From positions 1 through 64,000 of the forward strand of contig JAGOPK010000019.1 in NCBI GenBank assembly GCA_017992055.1: DNA of 64,000 nucleotides. The letters run 5' to 3'. The stretch comes from Burkholderiaceae bacterium (GTDB lineage: Bacteria; Pseudomonadota; Gammaproteobacteria; Burkholderiales; Burkholderiaceae_C). The notes under the pieces are model-generated. The model searched no databases and had not been told where the DNA came from. It saw nothing but the letters and a program-made list of their open reading frames with translations. Below are positions 22,474-32,589 of this stretch, one piece after another (within the stretch, counting starts at the first letter, position 1; each line of letters opens with the position of its first letter). A program made the translations under genes and the position numbers.

Positions 22474-23294
22474 GCCGCATCCAAGCCACGCTGGCGGCCC
22501 TGGCCGCGCAGGGCCGCAAGGCCCTGGTGCCCTACATCTGCGCCGGCGATCCGTCGCTGGAGGCCACGGTGCCGGTGATGCAGGCCCTGGCCGACGGCGG
22601 CGCCGACATCATCGAGCTGGGCGTGCCGTTTTCCGACCCGATGGCCGACGGCCCGGTGATCCAGCAGGCCGGCGAGCGGGCGCTGGCGCGCGGCGTTGGC
22701 GCCAGCCAGGTGCTGGGCCTGGTGCGCCAGTTCCGCGAGGTCAATGCGGCCACGCCGGTGGTGCTGATGGGCTATGCCAATCCGGTGGAGCGCTACGACC
22801 AGCGCCATGGCGCCGGCGCCTTTGTGCGCGACGCCGCGGCGGCCGGCGTCGACGGCCTGCTGATCGTCGACTACCCGCCCGAGGAATGCGAGGGCCTGGC
22901 GGCCGATCTGGGCCGGCATGGCATGGACCTGATCTTCCTGCTGGCGCCCACCAGCACCGAGGCCCGCATGGCTCAGGTCGGACGCATCGCCACCGGCTAT
23001 GTGTACTACGTGTCGCTGAAGGGCGTCACCGGCGCCGGCCACCTCGACACCGCGGCGGTGGCCGAAGCGGTGCCACGGATCCGTCGTCATGTCAAGGTTC
23101 CGGTTGGGGTAGGCTTCGGGATTCGTGACGCGGTCACGGCCCGGGCGGTGGCCCAGGCCGCGGACGCGGTGGTCATCGGTTCGCGCCTGGTGCAGCTGCT
23201 CAACGAGGCCGCTGCCACCGGCACCACCGAGCAGGTGGCCAGCGTGGCCCGCGGCTTCTTGGCCGAGATCCGCGCCGCGCTGGACGCCCAGTAA
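22470..23294 (+). CDS. trpA: Tryptophan synthase alpha chain
   Basis: 274 aa TIM barrel that cleaves indole-3-glycerol phosphate and channels indole to TrpB. The catalytic acids Glu49 and Asp60 are in place in [16 protein letters not shown], and the phosphate loop is [11 protein letters not shown]. The ATG overlaps the trpB stop. accD starts 25 bases downstream, a common betaproteobacterial arrangement. Confidence 0.96.
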
Positions 23295-23319
23295 TCGTTG
23301 TTGGAAGGAGCACCTCTGC

Positions 23320-24192
23320 ATGAGCTGGCTTGAAAAACTGCTGCCGCCGAAGATCCAGCAGACCGACCCGACCGAGCGCCGCTCGGTGCCGGAAGGCCTG
23401 TGGGTCAAGTGCCCGTCGTGCGACACGGTGCTCTACAACACCGACCTGGCCGAAAACGTCAACGTCTGCCCCAAGTGCGGCCACCACCACCGCATCGGCG
23501 CACGCGCGCGGCTGAATGCCTTCCTGGATGCCGAAGGCCGCTGGGAGATCGGCCAGGAGGTGGTGCCGGTCGATCCGCTGAAGTTCAAGGACAGCCGCAA
23601 GTACCCCGAGCGGCTGAAGGACGCGCTGGAAACCACCGGCGAGACCGATGCCCTGGTGGTCATCGGCGGTGCGGTGATGAGCGTGCCCCTGGTCGCCGCC
23701 TGCTTCGAATTCGACTTCATGGGTGGCTCGATGGGCTCGGTGGTCGGCGAGCGCTTCGTGCGTGGCGTCGAGGCGGCGATCGAGCAGAAGCTGCCCTTCG
23801 TCTGCTTCACCGCCACCGGTGGCGCGCGCATGCAGGAGGGCCTGTTCAGCCTGCTGCAGATGGCCAAGACCAATGCCGCACTGACGCGCCTGGCCAAGGC
23901 CAAACTGCCCTACATCAGCGTGCTCACCGATCCCACCATGGGCGGCGTGTCGGCCAGCTTCGCCTTCGTCGGCGACGTGGTGCTGGCCGAGCCCAAGGCC
24001 CTGGTCGGCTTTGCCGGCCCGCGCGTGATCGAGAACACCGTGCGCGAGAAGCTGCCCGAGGGCTTCCAGCGCGCCGAGTTCCTGGTGCAAAAGGGCGCGG
24101 TCGACCAGATCGTCGACCGCCGCCAGCTGCGCCAGACCATCGCCTCGATGATGGCCATGCTGCAGCGCCAGAGCGCCGACGCCGTCGCCTGA
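23320..24192 (+). CDS. accD: Acetyl-CoA carboxylase carboxyltransferase beta subunit
   Basis: 290 aa. An N-terminal C4 zinc finger (Cys31, Cys34, Cys50, Cys53; CPSC and CPKC) precedes a crotonase-fold carboxyltransferase domain with [17 protein letters not shown] and [17 protein letters not shown]. Together with AccA it makes malonyl-CoA for fatty-acid synthesis. GGAAGGAG lies upstream of the ATG. Its place after trpA is typical of the lineage. Confidence 0.96.
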   Translation: MSWLEKLLPPKIQQTDPTERRSVPEGLWVKCPSCDTVLYNTDLAENVNVCPKCGHHHRIGARARLNAFLDAEGRWEIGQEVVPVDPLKFKDSRKYPERLKDALETTGETDALVVIGGAVMSVPLVAACFEFDFMGGSMGSVVGERFVRGVEAAIEQKLPFVCFTATGGARMQEGLFSLLQMAKTNAALTRLAKAKLPYISVLTDPTMGGVSASFAFVGDVVLAEPKALVGFAGPRVIENTVREKLPEGFQRAEFLVQKGAVDQIVDRRQLRQTIASMMAMLQRQSADAVA

Positions 24193-24213
24193 TCCGTTCC
24201 TGCCTTGAACCAG

Positions 24214-24237
24214 CGTCGGGCCCTGCGGGGCCCGACG
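24214..24237 (+). terminator. Perfect 10-bp hairpin between accD and folC
   Basis: CGTCGGGCCC (24214-24223) and GGGCCCGACG (24228-24237) pair fully around a TGCG loop. They are followed only by TCGTTGG, not a real T-run, and end 15 bases before the folC start. It is probably an intra-operon RNA structure or partial terminator. Confidence 0.45.
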
Positions 24238-24252
24238 TCGTTGGAGTCCCCG

Positions 24253-25575
24253 ATGAGCACCCCCACCACGCTGGACGGCTGGCTCGCCCATTGCGAGCAG
24301 CTGCATCCCAAGACCATCGACATGACGCTGGAGCGTGTGGGCGCGGTGCGCGAGCGCCTGGGCCTGTCGTTTGGCGAGGTGCCGGTGGTCAGTGTGGCCG
24401 GCACCAATGGCAAGGGCAGCAGCTGCGCCATGCTGGAGTCGATTGCGCTGGCCGCCGGCTACCGCGTGGGCCTGTACATCAAGCCGCACCTGGTGCACTT
24501 TGAGGAGCGCTGCCGCGTCAACGGCGCGCCGGTGGAGGCGGCGGCCTTGCTGCCGCATTTCGCGGCGGTGGAGGCCGCGCGCAACCAGTTCACGCCGGCC
24601 ATCACGCTGACCTGGTTCGAGTTCACCACGCTGGCGGTGATGCACTGCCTGGCCGAGCAGGCTGCCGCGGGCCGGCTGGACCTGGTGATCCTGGAGGTGG
24701 GCATGGGCGGCCGGCTGGATGCGGTGAATGCCGTGGATGCCGACTGCGCGCTGATCACCAGCATCGCGCTGGACCACACCGAGTTCCTCGGCCCCGACCG
24801 CGAGGCCATTGGCCGCGAGAAGGCTGGCATCCTGCGCGCCGGCCGGCCGGCCGTGGTCAGCGATCCCGAGCCACCGGCCAGCCTGCTGGCGCGGGCCCAG
24901 GAGCTGGGCTGCGACCTGTGGCTGCAGGGCCGCGACTTCAGCTTTGCCGGCGACCGCCAGCAATGGGGCTTCGGTGGCCGTGGCCGGCGCTACAGCGGCC
25001 TGGCCTATCCGGCGCTGCGCGGCGCCAACCAGCTGCTCAATGCCGCCGGCGTGCTGGCGGTGTTCGAGGCCTTGCGCGAGCGCCTGCCGGTCAATGCCCA
25101 GGCCGTGCGCCAGGGCCTGGCCAGGGTGGAGCTGCCCGGACGCTTCCAGATCGTGCCCGGCCAGCCGGCGCTGATCCTGGACGTGGCCCACAACCCGCAG
25201 GCGGTGGCGGTGCTGGCCACCAACCTCGACCAGATGGGCTTTTTCCCGCGCACCCATGCGGTGTTCGGCGCCATGCGCGACAAGGACATCGCCACGCTGC
25301 TGGCCAAGGTGGCGCCGCTGGTCGATGCCTGGCACCTGACCGATCTGCCGCTGCCGCGCGCCGCCCGTGCCGACGAGCTGGAGCCGCTGGTGCGCGCCGC
25401 TGCGGGGATGCGCGAAGTCGCCATCCACCGCCATGCCGATCCGGCCCAGGCATTGGCCGCGGCGGCGGCCGCGGCAGACCCGGCTGATAGAATCGTTGTC
25501 TTCGGCTCGTTCTACACCGTGGGTGGTGTGCTGAAGGACGGCTTGCCCCGGTTGGCGGCCCGGCATCTGGGCTGA
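24253..25575 (+). CDS. folC: Bifunctional folylpolyglutamate synthase/dihydrofolate synthase
   Basis: 440 aa Mur-ligase-type ATP enzyme. It couples dihydropteroate with glutamate and extends the polyglutamate tail of folates. The P-loop is GTNGKGS at residues 50-56. Other landmarks are the SIALDHTEFLG block with its metal-binding His, and VAHNPQAVAVL plus AMRDKDIA in the C-terminal domain. The ATG at 24253 is preferred to 24205 because GGAG lies upstream and the family begins there. A TAGAAT hexamer sits in the coding sequence near 25490 and could belong to a promoter for the next gene; this is weak. Confidence 0.94.
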   Translation: MSTPTTLDGWLAHCEQLHPKTIDMTLERVGAVRERLGLSFGEVPVVSVAGTNGKGSSCAMLESIALAAGYRVGLYIKPHLVHFEERCRVNGAPVEAAALLPHFAAVEAARNQFTPAITLTWFEFTTLAVMHCLAEQAAAGRLDLVILEVGMGGRLDAVNAVDADCALITSIALDHTEFLGPDREAIGREKAGILRAGRPAVVSDPEPPASLLARAQELGCDLWLQGRDFSFAGDRQQWGFGGRGRRYSGLAYPALRGANQLLNAAGVLAVFEALRERLPVNAQAVRQGLARVELPGRFQIVPGQPALILDVAHNPQAVAVLATNLDQMGFFPRTHAVFGAMRDKDIATLLAKVAPLVDAWHLTDLPLPRAARADELEPLVRAAAGMREVAIHRHADPAQALAAAAAAADPADRIVVFGSFYTVGGVLKDGLPRLAARHLG

Positions 25576-25672
25576 GCACTTTGGTGGATCGGGCCGGTCT
25601 GGCGGGTCCGTCGCTGTTCTTCCGCCCGGCGCATCCACCCCTTCGGCACCCGACCCCCGGCCCCTCGCCCGC

Positions 25673-26413
25673 ATGGGTCTGCTCGACATCTTCCAGCGCA
25701 AAGCCGCGTCCGACACCGACGCTGCCTCCACCCCGGCCCCGGCCGCCGACGCGGTGCAGGCCGCGCGCACGCGGGCCCGCCGCCGGCTGATCGGCGCGGC
25801 CGTGCTGCTGGCCGCCGGCATCATCGGCTTCCCGCTGCTGTTTGAAACCCAGCCGCGGCCGATCGCGGTGGACATCCCCATCGTCATCCCGTCCAAGGAC
25901 AAGGCGCCGCCGCTGGTGCTGAAGCCGGCGCCGGCGGCGTCGGTGCTGGCCGAGGCGGCGGCACCGGTGGAGCCGGTGGCGTCCGAGCCGCTGGTCGAGC
26001 GTGCCGGCGAGCAGGGCCGGGAGGTCGTCGCGGTGCCCGCCCCGACGCCGGCCCCGGCCAGCAAGCCGGCCGCCAAGCCCGAGCCAGCGGCCAGCAAGCC
26101 GGTGGCCAAGCCGGAGCCGGCAGCCAGCAAGCCAGCCACCAAGCCCGAGCCCGCCGCCAGCAAGCCGGCCACCGCCGATGCCGACGCGCGCATCGTGGTC
26201 CAGGTCGGCGCCTACACCGATGCCACCAAGCTGCGCGAGGCCCGTGCCAAGGTCGAGAAGATGGGCCTGAAGACCTACACCCAGGTGGTCGAGGTCGACG
26301 GCAGCAAGCGCACGCGTGTGCGCGTCGGGCCGTTTGCCAGCAAGGCCGAGGCCGACAAGGCCGCGGCACGGCTGAAGGCGGCCGGCCTGCCGGCGGCCAT
26401 CCTGTCGCTGTGA
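25673..26413 (+). CDS. SPOR-domain membrane protein (DedD/FtsN type)
   Basis: 246 aa. A short cytoplasmic N-terminus precedes one TM helix (about 39-57) and a periplasmic linker. The linker holds an 11-residue motif of the form KPxxKPEPAAS repeated about three times (26071-26165). A C-terminal SPOR domain occupies about 172-246 (IVVQVGAYTDATKLREARAK). SPOR domains bind denuded septal peptidoglycan and bring proteins to the division site. The location between folC and cvpA matches E. coli dedD. Repeat number in the linker may vary between strains. Confidence 0.88.
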   Translation: MGLLDIFQRKAASDTDAASTPAPAADAVQAARTRARRRLIGAAVLLAAGIIGFPLLFETQPRPIAVDIPIVIPSKDKAPPLVLKPAPAASVLAEAAAPVEPVASEPLVERAGEQGREVVAVPAPTPAPASKPAAKPEPAASKPVAKPEPAASKPATKPEPAASKPATADADARIVVQVGAYTDATKLREARAKVEKMGLKTYTQVVEVDGSKRTRVRVGPFASKAEADKAAARLKAAGLPAAILSL

Positions 26414-26422
26414 GCCCCGGGC

Positions 26423-26926
26423 ATGCCGCTGCCGGACTTGGGCTGGGTCGACGGGATGCTGCTGGCGACGCTGGCGCTGTCGGTGCTGATCGGCCTGTGG
26501 CGCGGCCTGGTGTTCGAGCTGATGTCCCTGGTCGGCTGGGTCGTGGCCTATGTGGCCGCCCAGGCCTGGGCGCCGCAGATCAGCGCCCAGGTGCCCATCG
26601 GCAGCGCCGATTCAGCGCTGCGCCAGGGCGCCGCCTTTGCCGCGCTGTTCATCGCCGTGCTGATCGCCTGGACGCTGCTGGCGCGGCTGGCGCGCCTGCT
26701 GATCCATGCCACGCCGCTGACCGTGCCCGACCGCCTGCTGGGCGCCGGCTTCGGCCTGCTGCGCGGCGCCGTGCTGCTGCTGGTGCTGGCCACGGTGGTG
26801 GCCTATACGCCGGCGCTGCGCTCGCCGGCCTGGCAGGCCTCGCGCGGTGCGGCCTGGCTGGGCGCGGCCCTGCACGGCATCAAGCCGGCCCTGCCCGAGG
26901 CCATGCAACGCCATCTTCCAGGCTGA
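26423..26926 (+). CDS. cvpA: CvpA-family inner-membrane protein
   Basis: 167 aa with four hydrophobic segments. It opens [23 protein letters not shown], which is the CvpA signature, followed by [19 protein letters not shown]. CvpA was named for colicin V production and is linked to envelope stability and bile resistance. It begins nine bases after the SPOR gene and is followed by purF, as in E. coli. Confidence 0.9.
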   Translation: MPLPDLGWVDGMLLATLALSVLIGLWRGLVFELMSLVGWVVAYVAAQAWAPQISAQVPIGSADSALRQGAAFAALFIAVLIAWTLLARLARLLIHATPLTVPDRLLGAGFGLLRGAVLLLVLATVVAYTPALRSPAWQASRGAAWLGAALHGIKPALPEAMQRHLPG

Positions 26927-27011
26927 GGGCAGGGGGCCTGACGCCACGCTTGTGTCGCCGGCCCTGCAGCCCCACATTGTTTTCTTCGACTCCCTCCAGG
27001 ACGCTTCCACC

Positions 27012-28538
27012 ATGTGCGGCATCGTAGGCACGATCTCCCCGGCGCCGGTCAACCAGCTGCTTTATGACGCGCTGCTGCTGCTGCAGCATCGCGGCCAGGA
27101 CGCAGCCGGCATCGTCACCATGCAGGGCACGCAGTACCACATGCACAAGGCGCGCGGCATGGTGCGCGACGTGTTCCGCACGCGCAATATGCGCGCCCTG
27201 CCGGGCACGATGGGCCTGGGCCAGGTGCGCTATCCCACCGCCGGCAATGCCGACAACGAAGAAGAGGCCCAGCCCTTCTACGTCAACGCGCCCTACGGCA
27301 TCGTGCTGGTGCACAACGGCAACCTCACCAACGCCCATGCGCTGAAGCAGGAGCTGTTCGACATCGACCGCCGCCACATCAACACCGGCAGCGACACCGA
27401 GGTGCTGATCAACATCCTGGCGCACGAGCTGGAGCAGGTGGGCCGCGACGTGCCGCTGACGCCCGAGATGGTGTTTGCCGCGGTGCGCGCGGTGCACCAG
27501 CGCATCCGCGGCTCGTATGCGGTGATCGCGCTGATCGCCGGCCATGGCCTGCTGGCCTTCCGCGATCCTTATGGCATCCGCCCGCTGGTGCTGGGCGAGG
27601 CCGAGCTGCCCGAGGGCCGCGAGGTGATGGTGGCCAGCGAGACCGTGGCGCTGGAAGGCACGGGCCACCGCGTGCTGCGCGACGTGGCGCCGGGCGAGGC
27701 GGTGTTCATCGACCGCCAGGGCCGCATCCATGCCCAGCAGTGCGCGCCGCAGCCGCAGCTCTATCCCTGTTTGTTCGAGTTCGTCTACCTGGCACGGCCC
27801 GATTCGGTGATCGACGGCATGTCGGTCTACCAGGCGCGGCTGAACATGGGCGAGACCCTGGCCCAGCGTGTCATCAACACCATGCCGCCCAGCGACATCG
27901 ATGTGGTGATCCCGATCCCCGAGAGCAGCCGGCCCAGCGCCATGCAGCTGGCGCAGAAGATCGGCAAGCCCTACCGCGAGGGCTTTGTGAAGAACCGCTA
28001 TGTCGGCCGCACCTTCATCATGCCCGGCCAGGCGGTGCGCAAGAAGAGCGTGCGCCAGAAGCTCAATGCCATCGCCCAGGAGTTCAAGGGCCGCAACGTG
28101 CTGCTGGTCGACGACTCCATCGTGCGCGGCACCACCAGCAAGGAGATCGTGCAGATGGCCCGCGAGGCCGGGGCGCGCAAGGTCTACATGGCGTCTGCCG
28201 CACCGCCGGTGCGTTATCCCAACGTCTACGGCATCGACATGCCGACCAAGGACGAGCTGATCGCCCATGGCCGCAGCATCGAGCAGATCCGCGACTACAT
28301 CGGCGCCGATGCGCTGATCTACCAGGATCTGGAGGCGATGAAGCGCGTGGTGGCCCAGCTCAACCCGGGCATCGCCGGCTTCGAGGCCAGCTGCTTCGAC
28401 GGCCAGTACGTCACCGGCGATGTCAGCGCGGCCGACTTCGACGCCATCTCGGCCCAGCGCCTGGCCGCGCGCCAGGACGCCGAGGACGGCAGCCCCGAGC
28501 GCAGCCGCCTGGCCCTGCCTAACCGCTCGGAGCCGTGA
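27012..28538 (+). CDS. purF: Amidophosphoribosyltransferase
   Basis: 508 aa; first committed step of purine synthesis. The N-terminal nucleophile Cys2 is exposed after Met removal (MCGIVGTIS). The glutaminase domain includes [12 protein letters not shown]. The PRTase domain has the PRPP loop [19 protein letters not shown]. The stop codon TGATG overlaps the metZ start. Confidence 0.97.
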   Translation: MCGIVGTISPAPVNQLLYDALLLLQHRGQDAAGIVTMQGTQYHMHKARGMVRDVFRTRNMRALPGTMGLGQVRYPTAGNADNEEEAQPFYVNAPYGIVLVHNGNLTNAHALKQELFDIDRRHINTGSDTEVLINILAHELEQVGRDVPLTPEMVFAAVRAVHQRIRGSYAVIALIAGHGLLAFRDPYGIRPLVLGEAELPEGREVMVASETVALEGTGHRVLRDVAPGEAVFIDRQGRIHAQQCAPQPQLYPCLFEFVYLARPDSVIDGMSVYQARLNMGETLAQRVINTMPPSDIDVVIPIPESSRPSAMQLAQKIGKPYREGFVKNRYVGRTFIMPGQAVRKKSVRQKLNAIAQEFKGRNVLLVDDSIVRGTTSKEIVQMAREAGARKVYMASAAPPVRYPNVYGIDMPTKDELIAHGRSIEQIRDYIGADALIYQDLEAMKRVVAQLNPGIAGFEASCFDGQYVTGDVSAADFDAISAQRLAARQDAEDGSPERSRLALPNRSEP

Positions 28539-29800
28539 TGGACCTGGACCCGCTTCACGACATGGACCAGCACGACGACGGCGTGGCCCTGCCGGCGGCC
28601 ACCGGTCTTCCGGCCGGCCTGCGGCCCGAGACCCTGGCCGTGCGCACCGCGCTGCCGCCCAGCCAGCATGGCGAGAACTCCGAGGCGCTGTTCCTGACCA
28701 GCACCTATGTGCAGCCCGATGCCGAGACCTCGGCGCGGCGCTTTGCCAACATGGAGGACTTCACCTACTCGCGCACCAGCAATCCCACGGTGCGCAGCTT
28801 CGAGGCCCGGCTGGCGGCGATGGAAGGCGCCGAGGGCGCGGTGGCCACGTCCACCGGCATGAGCGCCATCCTGCTGCTGATCATGGGCCTGCTGAAGGCC
28901 GGCGACCATGTGGTGTGCTCGCGCTCGGTGTTCGGCTCCACCATCAGCCTGTTCGCCAAGGAGTTCGGCAAGTTCGGCGTCGAGACCAGCTTCGTCTCGC
29001 AGACCGACCTGGACGAATGGCGCGCCGCGCTGCGGCCCAGCACCAAGCTGCTGTTTGCCGAGACGCCGACCAATCCGCTGACCGAGGTCTGCGACATTGC
29101 CGCGCTGGCCGACATCGCCCATGGCGCCGGCGCGCTGCTGACGGTGGACAACACCTTCTGCTCGCCGGCCCTGCAGCGTCCGCTGGCCCTGGGCGCCGAC
29201 CTGGTGATGCATGCCGGCACCAAGTACCTCGATGGCCAGGGCCGGGTGATGGCCGGCGCGCTGTGCGGCCCCGACCGGCTGATCCGCCAGGTGTTCGATC
29301 CGGTGGTGCGCACCGCCGGCATGACGCTGGCGCCGTTCAATGCCTGGGTGGTGCTGAAGGGCCTGGAAACCCTGGCCCTGCGCATGAAGGCGCAGAGCGC
29401 GGCCACGCTGGCCGTGGCCCATTGGCTGGAGGCCCATCCGGCCGTGGCCCGGGTCTACTACCCCGGCCTGGAGTCGCATCCCCAGCATGCCCTGGCGATG
29501 CGCCAGCAATCGGGCCTGGGCGGCGCGGTGCTGTCCTTCGAGCTGAAGGCCGACAGCCCCGAGGCGGCGCGGGCCGCGGCCTTCCGCGTCATCGACAGCA
29601 CGCGCGTGCTGAGCATCGCCACCAACCTGGGCGACACCAAGTCCATCATCACCCACCCGGCCACCACCTCGCATGGCCGGCTCAGCGAGGCCCAGCGCCA
29701 GGCCGCCGGCATCGGCCAGGGCCTGGTGCGCCTGGCCGTGGGCCTGGAGCATGTGGACGACATCACCGACGACCTGCAGCGCGGCCTGTCGCAGCTGTGA
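28538..29800 (+). CDS. metZ: O-succinylhomoserine sulfhydrylase
   Basis: 420 aa Cys/Met-metabolism PLP enzyme. It makes homocysteine directly from O-succinylhomoserine and sulfide. PLP is held by Lys229 in [16 protein letters not shown]. Other family blocks are [31 protein letters not shown] and the C-terminal [19 protein letters not shown]. The ATG at 28538 shares its A with the purF stop codon; a GTG three bases upstream is the alternative. The neighbouring purF supports metZ rather than metB or metC. Confidence 0.92.
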   Translation: MDLDPLHDMDQHDDGVALPAATGLPAGLRPETLAVRTALPPSQHGENSEALFLTSTYVQPDAETSARRFANMEDFTYSRTSNPTVRSFEARLAAMEGAEGAVATSTGMSAILLLIMGLLKAGDHVVCSRSVFGSTISLFAKEFGKFGVETSFVSQTDLDEWRAALRPSTKLLFAETPTNPLTEVCDIAALADIAHGAGALLTVDNTFCSPALQRPLALGADLVMHAGTKYLDGQGRVMAGALCGPDRLIRQVFDPVVRTAGMTLAPFNAWVVLKGLETLALRMKAQSAATLAVAHWLEAHPAVARVYYPGLESHPQHALAMRQQSGLGGAVLSFELKADSPEAARAAAFRVIDSTRVLSIATNLGDTKSIITHPATTSHGRLSEAQRQAAGIGQGLVRLAVGLEHVDDITDDLQRGLSQL

Positions 29801-29807
29801 ACCCCGT

Positions 29808-31232
29808 ATGAACTCTCCTGCCCGTCCCCCCGTCCGCACGCGCATCGCGCCATCGCCTACCGGCTTTTTGCACCTGGGCACGGCGCGCACCGCGTTGTAC
29901 TCGTGGGCCTATGCCCGCCACCACGGCGGCCAGTTCGTGCTGCGCATCGAAGACACCGATGTGCAGCGCTCGACCCAGGACTCGGTGGAGCAGATCCTCG
30001 CGTCCATGCGCTGGCTGGGCCTGGATTGCGACGAAGGCCCGGTCTACCAGATGCAGCGCCTGGACCGCTACCAGCAGGTGATCGATCAGATGCTGGCCGC
30101 CGGCACGGCCTACCGCTGCTATGCCACGCCCGACGAGCTGGATGCGATGCGCGAGGCGCAGAAGGCGCGCGGCGAGAAGACCCGCTACGACGGCCGCTGG
30201 CGCCCGGCGCCGGGCAAGCAGCTGCCGCCGGTGCCTGATCCGGCGACTGGCATCAAGCCGGTGGTGCGCTTTGCCAACCCGCCGGAGGGCATGGTCAGCT
30301 GGGACGACCTGGTCAAGGGCACGATCAGCATCAGCAACACCGAGATCGACGACCTGATCATCCAGCGCCAGGACGGTGTGCCGACCTACAACTTCGCCGT
30401 CGTCGTCGACGACTGGGACATGGGCATCAGCCATGTCTTTCGCGGCGACGAGCACATCAACAACACGCCCTGGCAGATCAACCTCTGGCACGCCATCACC
30501 GCCGGCGCGCCGCTGCCGCAGTACGGCCATTGCCCGATCATCCTCGGCGACGATGGCCTGAAGCTCAGCAAGCGCCGTGGCGCGGTCAGCGTCACCGCCT
30601 ACGAGGATGCCGGCTACCTGCCCGAGGGCATGCTCAACTACCTGGCGCGCCTGGGCTGGAGCCATGGCGACGACGAGGTGTTCACGCTGGCGCAGATGGT
30701 GTCGTGGTTCGACGGCAGCCACCTGGCCAGGAGCCCGGCGCAATGGGATCCGGCCAAGCTGGCCTGGGTCAATGCCCAGCACCTGAAGCTGGCCGACGAT
30801 GGCCGCCTGGCCGGCCTGGTGGCGCAGCAGCTGGCCAAGCGTGGCATCAGCGCCGACGCAGCCGACCCACGCCTGGCCGCCATGTGCGCGCTGTTCAAGG
30901 ACCGCTGCAGCACCACGGTGGAACTGGCCGACTGGCTGGCGATGTACTTCGCCCCGGTGACGCCCAGCGACGAGGAGCGCAGCACCCATCTGGTGGACGC
31001 CATCCGCCCCGCGCTGGCCACGCTGGTCGCGCAGTTGCAGGACGCCGCCTGGGACAAGACCGGCATCGCCGCGGCGCTGAAGGCCACGCTGGCTGCGCAC
31101 GGCCTGAAGATGCCGCAACTGGCCATGCCGCTGCGCGTGCTGGTCTGCGGCCGGGCCCAGACGCCGTCGGTGGATGCGGTGCTGGCCCTGTTCGAAAAGA
31201 AAGTTGTGGTCGAGCGCTTGCAATCCTTTTAA
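29808..31232 (+). CDS. gltX: Glutamyl-tRNA synthetase
   Basis: 474 aa class I synthetase. The HIGH-type motif is seen in [17 protein letters not shown] and the KMSKS-type motif in [12 protein letters not shown]. The C-terminal anticodon-binding domain is complete. It charges tRNA-Glu and lies just upstream of a tRNA-Glu gene. The last codons of gltX carry the -35 element of the tRNA promoter. It starts seven bases after metZ. Confidence 0.97.
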   Translation: MNSPARPPVRTRIAPSPTGFLHLGTARTALYSWAYARHHGGQFVLRIEDTDVQRSTQDSVEQILASMRWLGLDCDEGPVYQMQRLDRYQQVIDQMLAAGTAYRCYATPDELDAMREAQKARGEKTRYDGRWRPAPGKQLPPVPDPATGIKPVVRFANPPEGMVSWDDLVKGTISISNTEIDDLIIQRQDGVPTYNFAVVVDDWDMGISHVFRGDEHINNTPWQINLWHAITAGAPLPQYGHCPIILGDDGLKLSKRRGAVSVTAYEDAGYLPEGMLNYLARLGWSHGDDEVFTLAQMVSWFDGSHLARSPAQWDPAKLAWVNAQHLKLADDGRLAGLVAQQLAKRGISADAADPRLAAMCALFKDRCSTTVELADWLAMYFAPVTPSDEERSTHLVDAIRPALATLVAQLQDAAWDKTGIAAALKATLAAHGLKMPQLAMPLRVLVCGRAQTPSVDAVLALFEKKVVVERLQSF

Positions 31233-31247
31233 GACCCGTGCTATAGT
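31218..31247 (+). promoter_or_regulatory. Promoter of the tRNA-Ala/tRNA-Glu unit
   Basis: TTGCAA (31218-31223), inside the end of gltX, and TATAGT (31242-31247) are 18 bases apart. The start would be near 31254, leaving a leader of about 75 bases before tRNA-Ala. Close to sigma-70 consensus. Confidence 0.6.
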
Positions 31248-31328
31248 CATGGACTCGCTTGAACAGCAAAACGTTCGAAGCGAAACGCAAACCAAGCAGC
31301 AATGCAAGGGAAGCGAGTCGCGAAGAAT

Positions 31329-31404
<76 letters not shown>

Positions 31405-31461
31405 ACTTCCCCTGGTGTCAGGGATGGTTGATGGCGCTGTTCAAACGATGTGAAGGTTTTA

Positions 31462-31537
31462 GTCCCCTTCGTCTAGAGGCCTAGGACACCACCCTTTCAC
31501 GGTGGCTACAGGGGTTCGAATCCCCTAGGGGACGCCA
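31462..31537 (+). tRNA. tRNA-Glu, anticodon TTC
   Basis: 76-base cloverleaf with encoded CCA. The acceptor GTCCCCT pairs with AGGGGAC, and the anticodon stem CCACC/GGTGG holds the loop CTTTCAC (anticodon TTC). It lies 57 bases after tRNA-Ala and before a strong terminator, so the two tRNAs are probably one transcript. In many bacteria tRNA-Glu also feeds haem synthesis through the C5 pathway. Confidence 0.97.
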
Positions 31538-31545
31538 AAAGCGTG

Positions 31546-31583
31546 AAACGCCCGCAGTGTGCAAGCACTGCGGGCGTTTTTCC
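31546..31583 (+). terminator. Intrinsic terminator of the tRNA unit
   Basis: A 14-base perfect stem (31546-31559 with 31566-31579; core AACGCCCGCAGTG) and a 6-base loop run into TTTTTCC. It also lies between the tRNAs and the converging PEP-CTERM gene and may serve both directions, though the T-run favours the plus strand. Confidence 0.9.
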
Positions 31584-31590
31584 TTTGTGC

Positions 31591-32460
31591 TCAGCGTGCG
31601 CGGCGGCGGGCGACGAAGCCCAGGCCCATCAGGCCGGCCAGCAGCATGGCGTAGGTCTGCGGCTCGGGCACGGCACTGACGGTCAGGCCCGACAGGGTGC
31701 CGTTGTAGGCGCCGATCATGGTCGCCGCGCCGGTCATCAGGTTGATGCTGTAGATGCCGGTGTCCAGGCTGGCGCCGTCCACGTTCAGCGCCGCATAGCC
31801 CAAGCCGCCGCTGATCTCGAAGCCATTGGCCTTGAGCACGTCCACGCCCAGCATGCCCAGGTTCATGATCGTCGGCGAATTGAAGGCGCCGGGCGCCATG
31901 GCCAGCCTGTCGTTGCTGCTGTCGATGTAGTACAGCGCGGTGCCGGCCGGCGCCATGCTCGGCATCGTCATGCTGTTGGTGTAGGCCACGGCGCTGTAGC
32001 CGGCGGCGATCATGTTGGCGGCATTGCCGACCACGCCGGTGTTGGCGTTGATGGCGAAGTTCTCGCCGCTGGTGCTGACCAGGCGCAGCGAGGCCGCGCC
32101 GTTGAAGTCGGCCACCGGGTTGAAGTCGATGCCGTAGCCGCGGCCGGGGTCGATCACCGCCAGGTTCAGGTCGGCCTTCCAGGTGGCCACGCCGGTCATC
32201 TCGTTGACGGTGTAGATCTTGTTGGCGGTGCTGACGCCATAGATCATGCCGTCGCCGGGCCGGTTGTCGATGCCGACCAGGCGCTCGCCGGCCATCGACA
32301 GGCCGGTGATGGCCATCGGCATCTCCATGCCCATGGCGGCGGTGTCGAACCGCACGATCTGGTTGGCGCTGGTCAGGCCGACCAGGGTGACGGCCTGGGC
32401 GCCGATGCAGGCAAGGGACAGTGCGGCGCCGAGCACGGCGCCCTGGGTCAGGCGGATCAT
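31591..32460 (-). CDS. DUF4394-domain PEP-CTERM exported protein
   Basis: 289 aa. A signal peptide covers about residues 1-23 (ending GAQA). The body looks like the DUF4394 beta-propeller-like domain: TLVGLTSANQIVRFDTA, then GERLVGIDNRPGDGMIYGV and NKIYTVNEMTG. The C-terminus is a PEP-CTERM sorting signal: VPEPQTYAMLLAGLMGLGF, then RRRAR. Such proteins are recognised by exosortase and usually go to the outer surface or extracellular matrix. No exosortase gene is in the window. GAGGAG lies five bases before the ATG at 32460. It lies between the tRNA terminator and ppc, with 129 bases to ppc, and has no functional partner nearby. Confidence 0.88.
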   Translation of the reverse strand: MIRLTQGAVLGAALSLACIGAQAVTLVGLTSANQIVRFDTAAMGMEMPMAITGLSMAGERLVGIDNRPGDGMIYGVSTANKIYTVNEMTGVATWKADLNLAVIDPGRGYGIDFNPVADFNGAASLRLVSTSGENFAINANTGVVGNAANMIAAGYSAVAYTNSMTMPSMAPAGTALYYIDSSNDRLAMAPGAFNSPTIMNLGMLGVDVLKANGFEISGGLGYAALNVDGASLDTGIYSINLMTGAATMIGAYNGTLSGLTVSAVPEPQTYAMLLAGLMGLGFVARRRAR

Positions 32461-32589
32461 GGGAACTCCTCGAGGTTTGGCAGGCTGCCGCGGGCCGGGC
32501 TTGGCCCGCGGTCGAGGAGGCATACGCAGGCCCGCCGGGCCGGATGCGCATTTCGGGTCCCACCCCCAAGTTCTTGGGGGTGGCCGGCT

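Noticed and set aside
26071-26165. Repeated KPEPAAS-coding units as a possible CRISPR or mobile repeat
   Set aside because: In-frame protein linker repeat of a SPOR protein without unique spacers of constant length.
23200-26193. 997-codon minus-strand frame opposite accD and folC
   Set aside because: Antisense shadow; the plus strand has intact accD, folC and SPOR genes with clear motifs.
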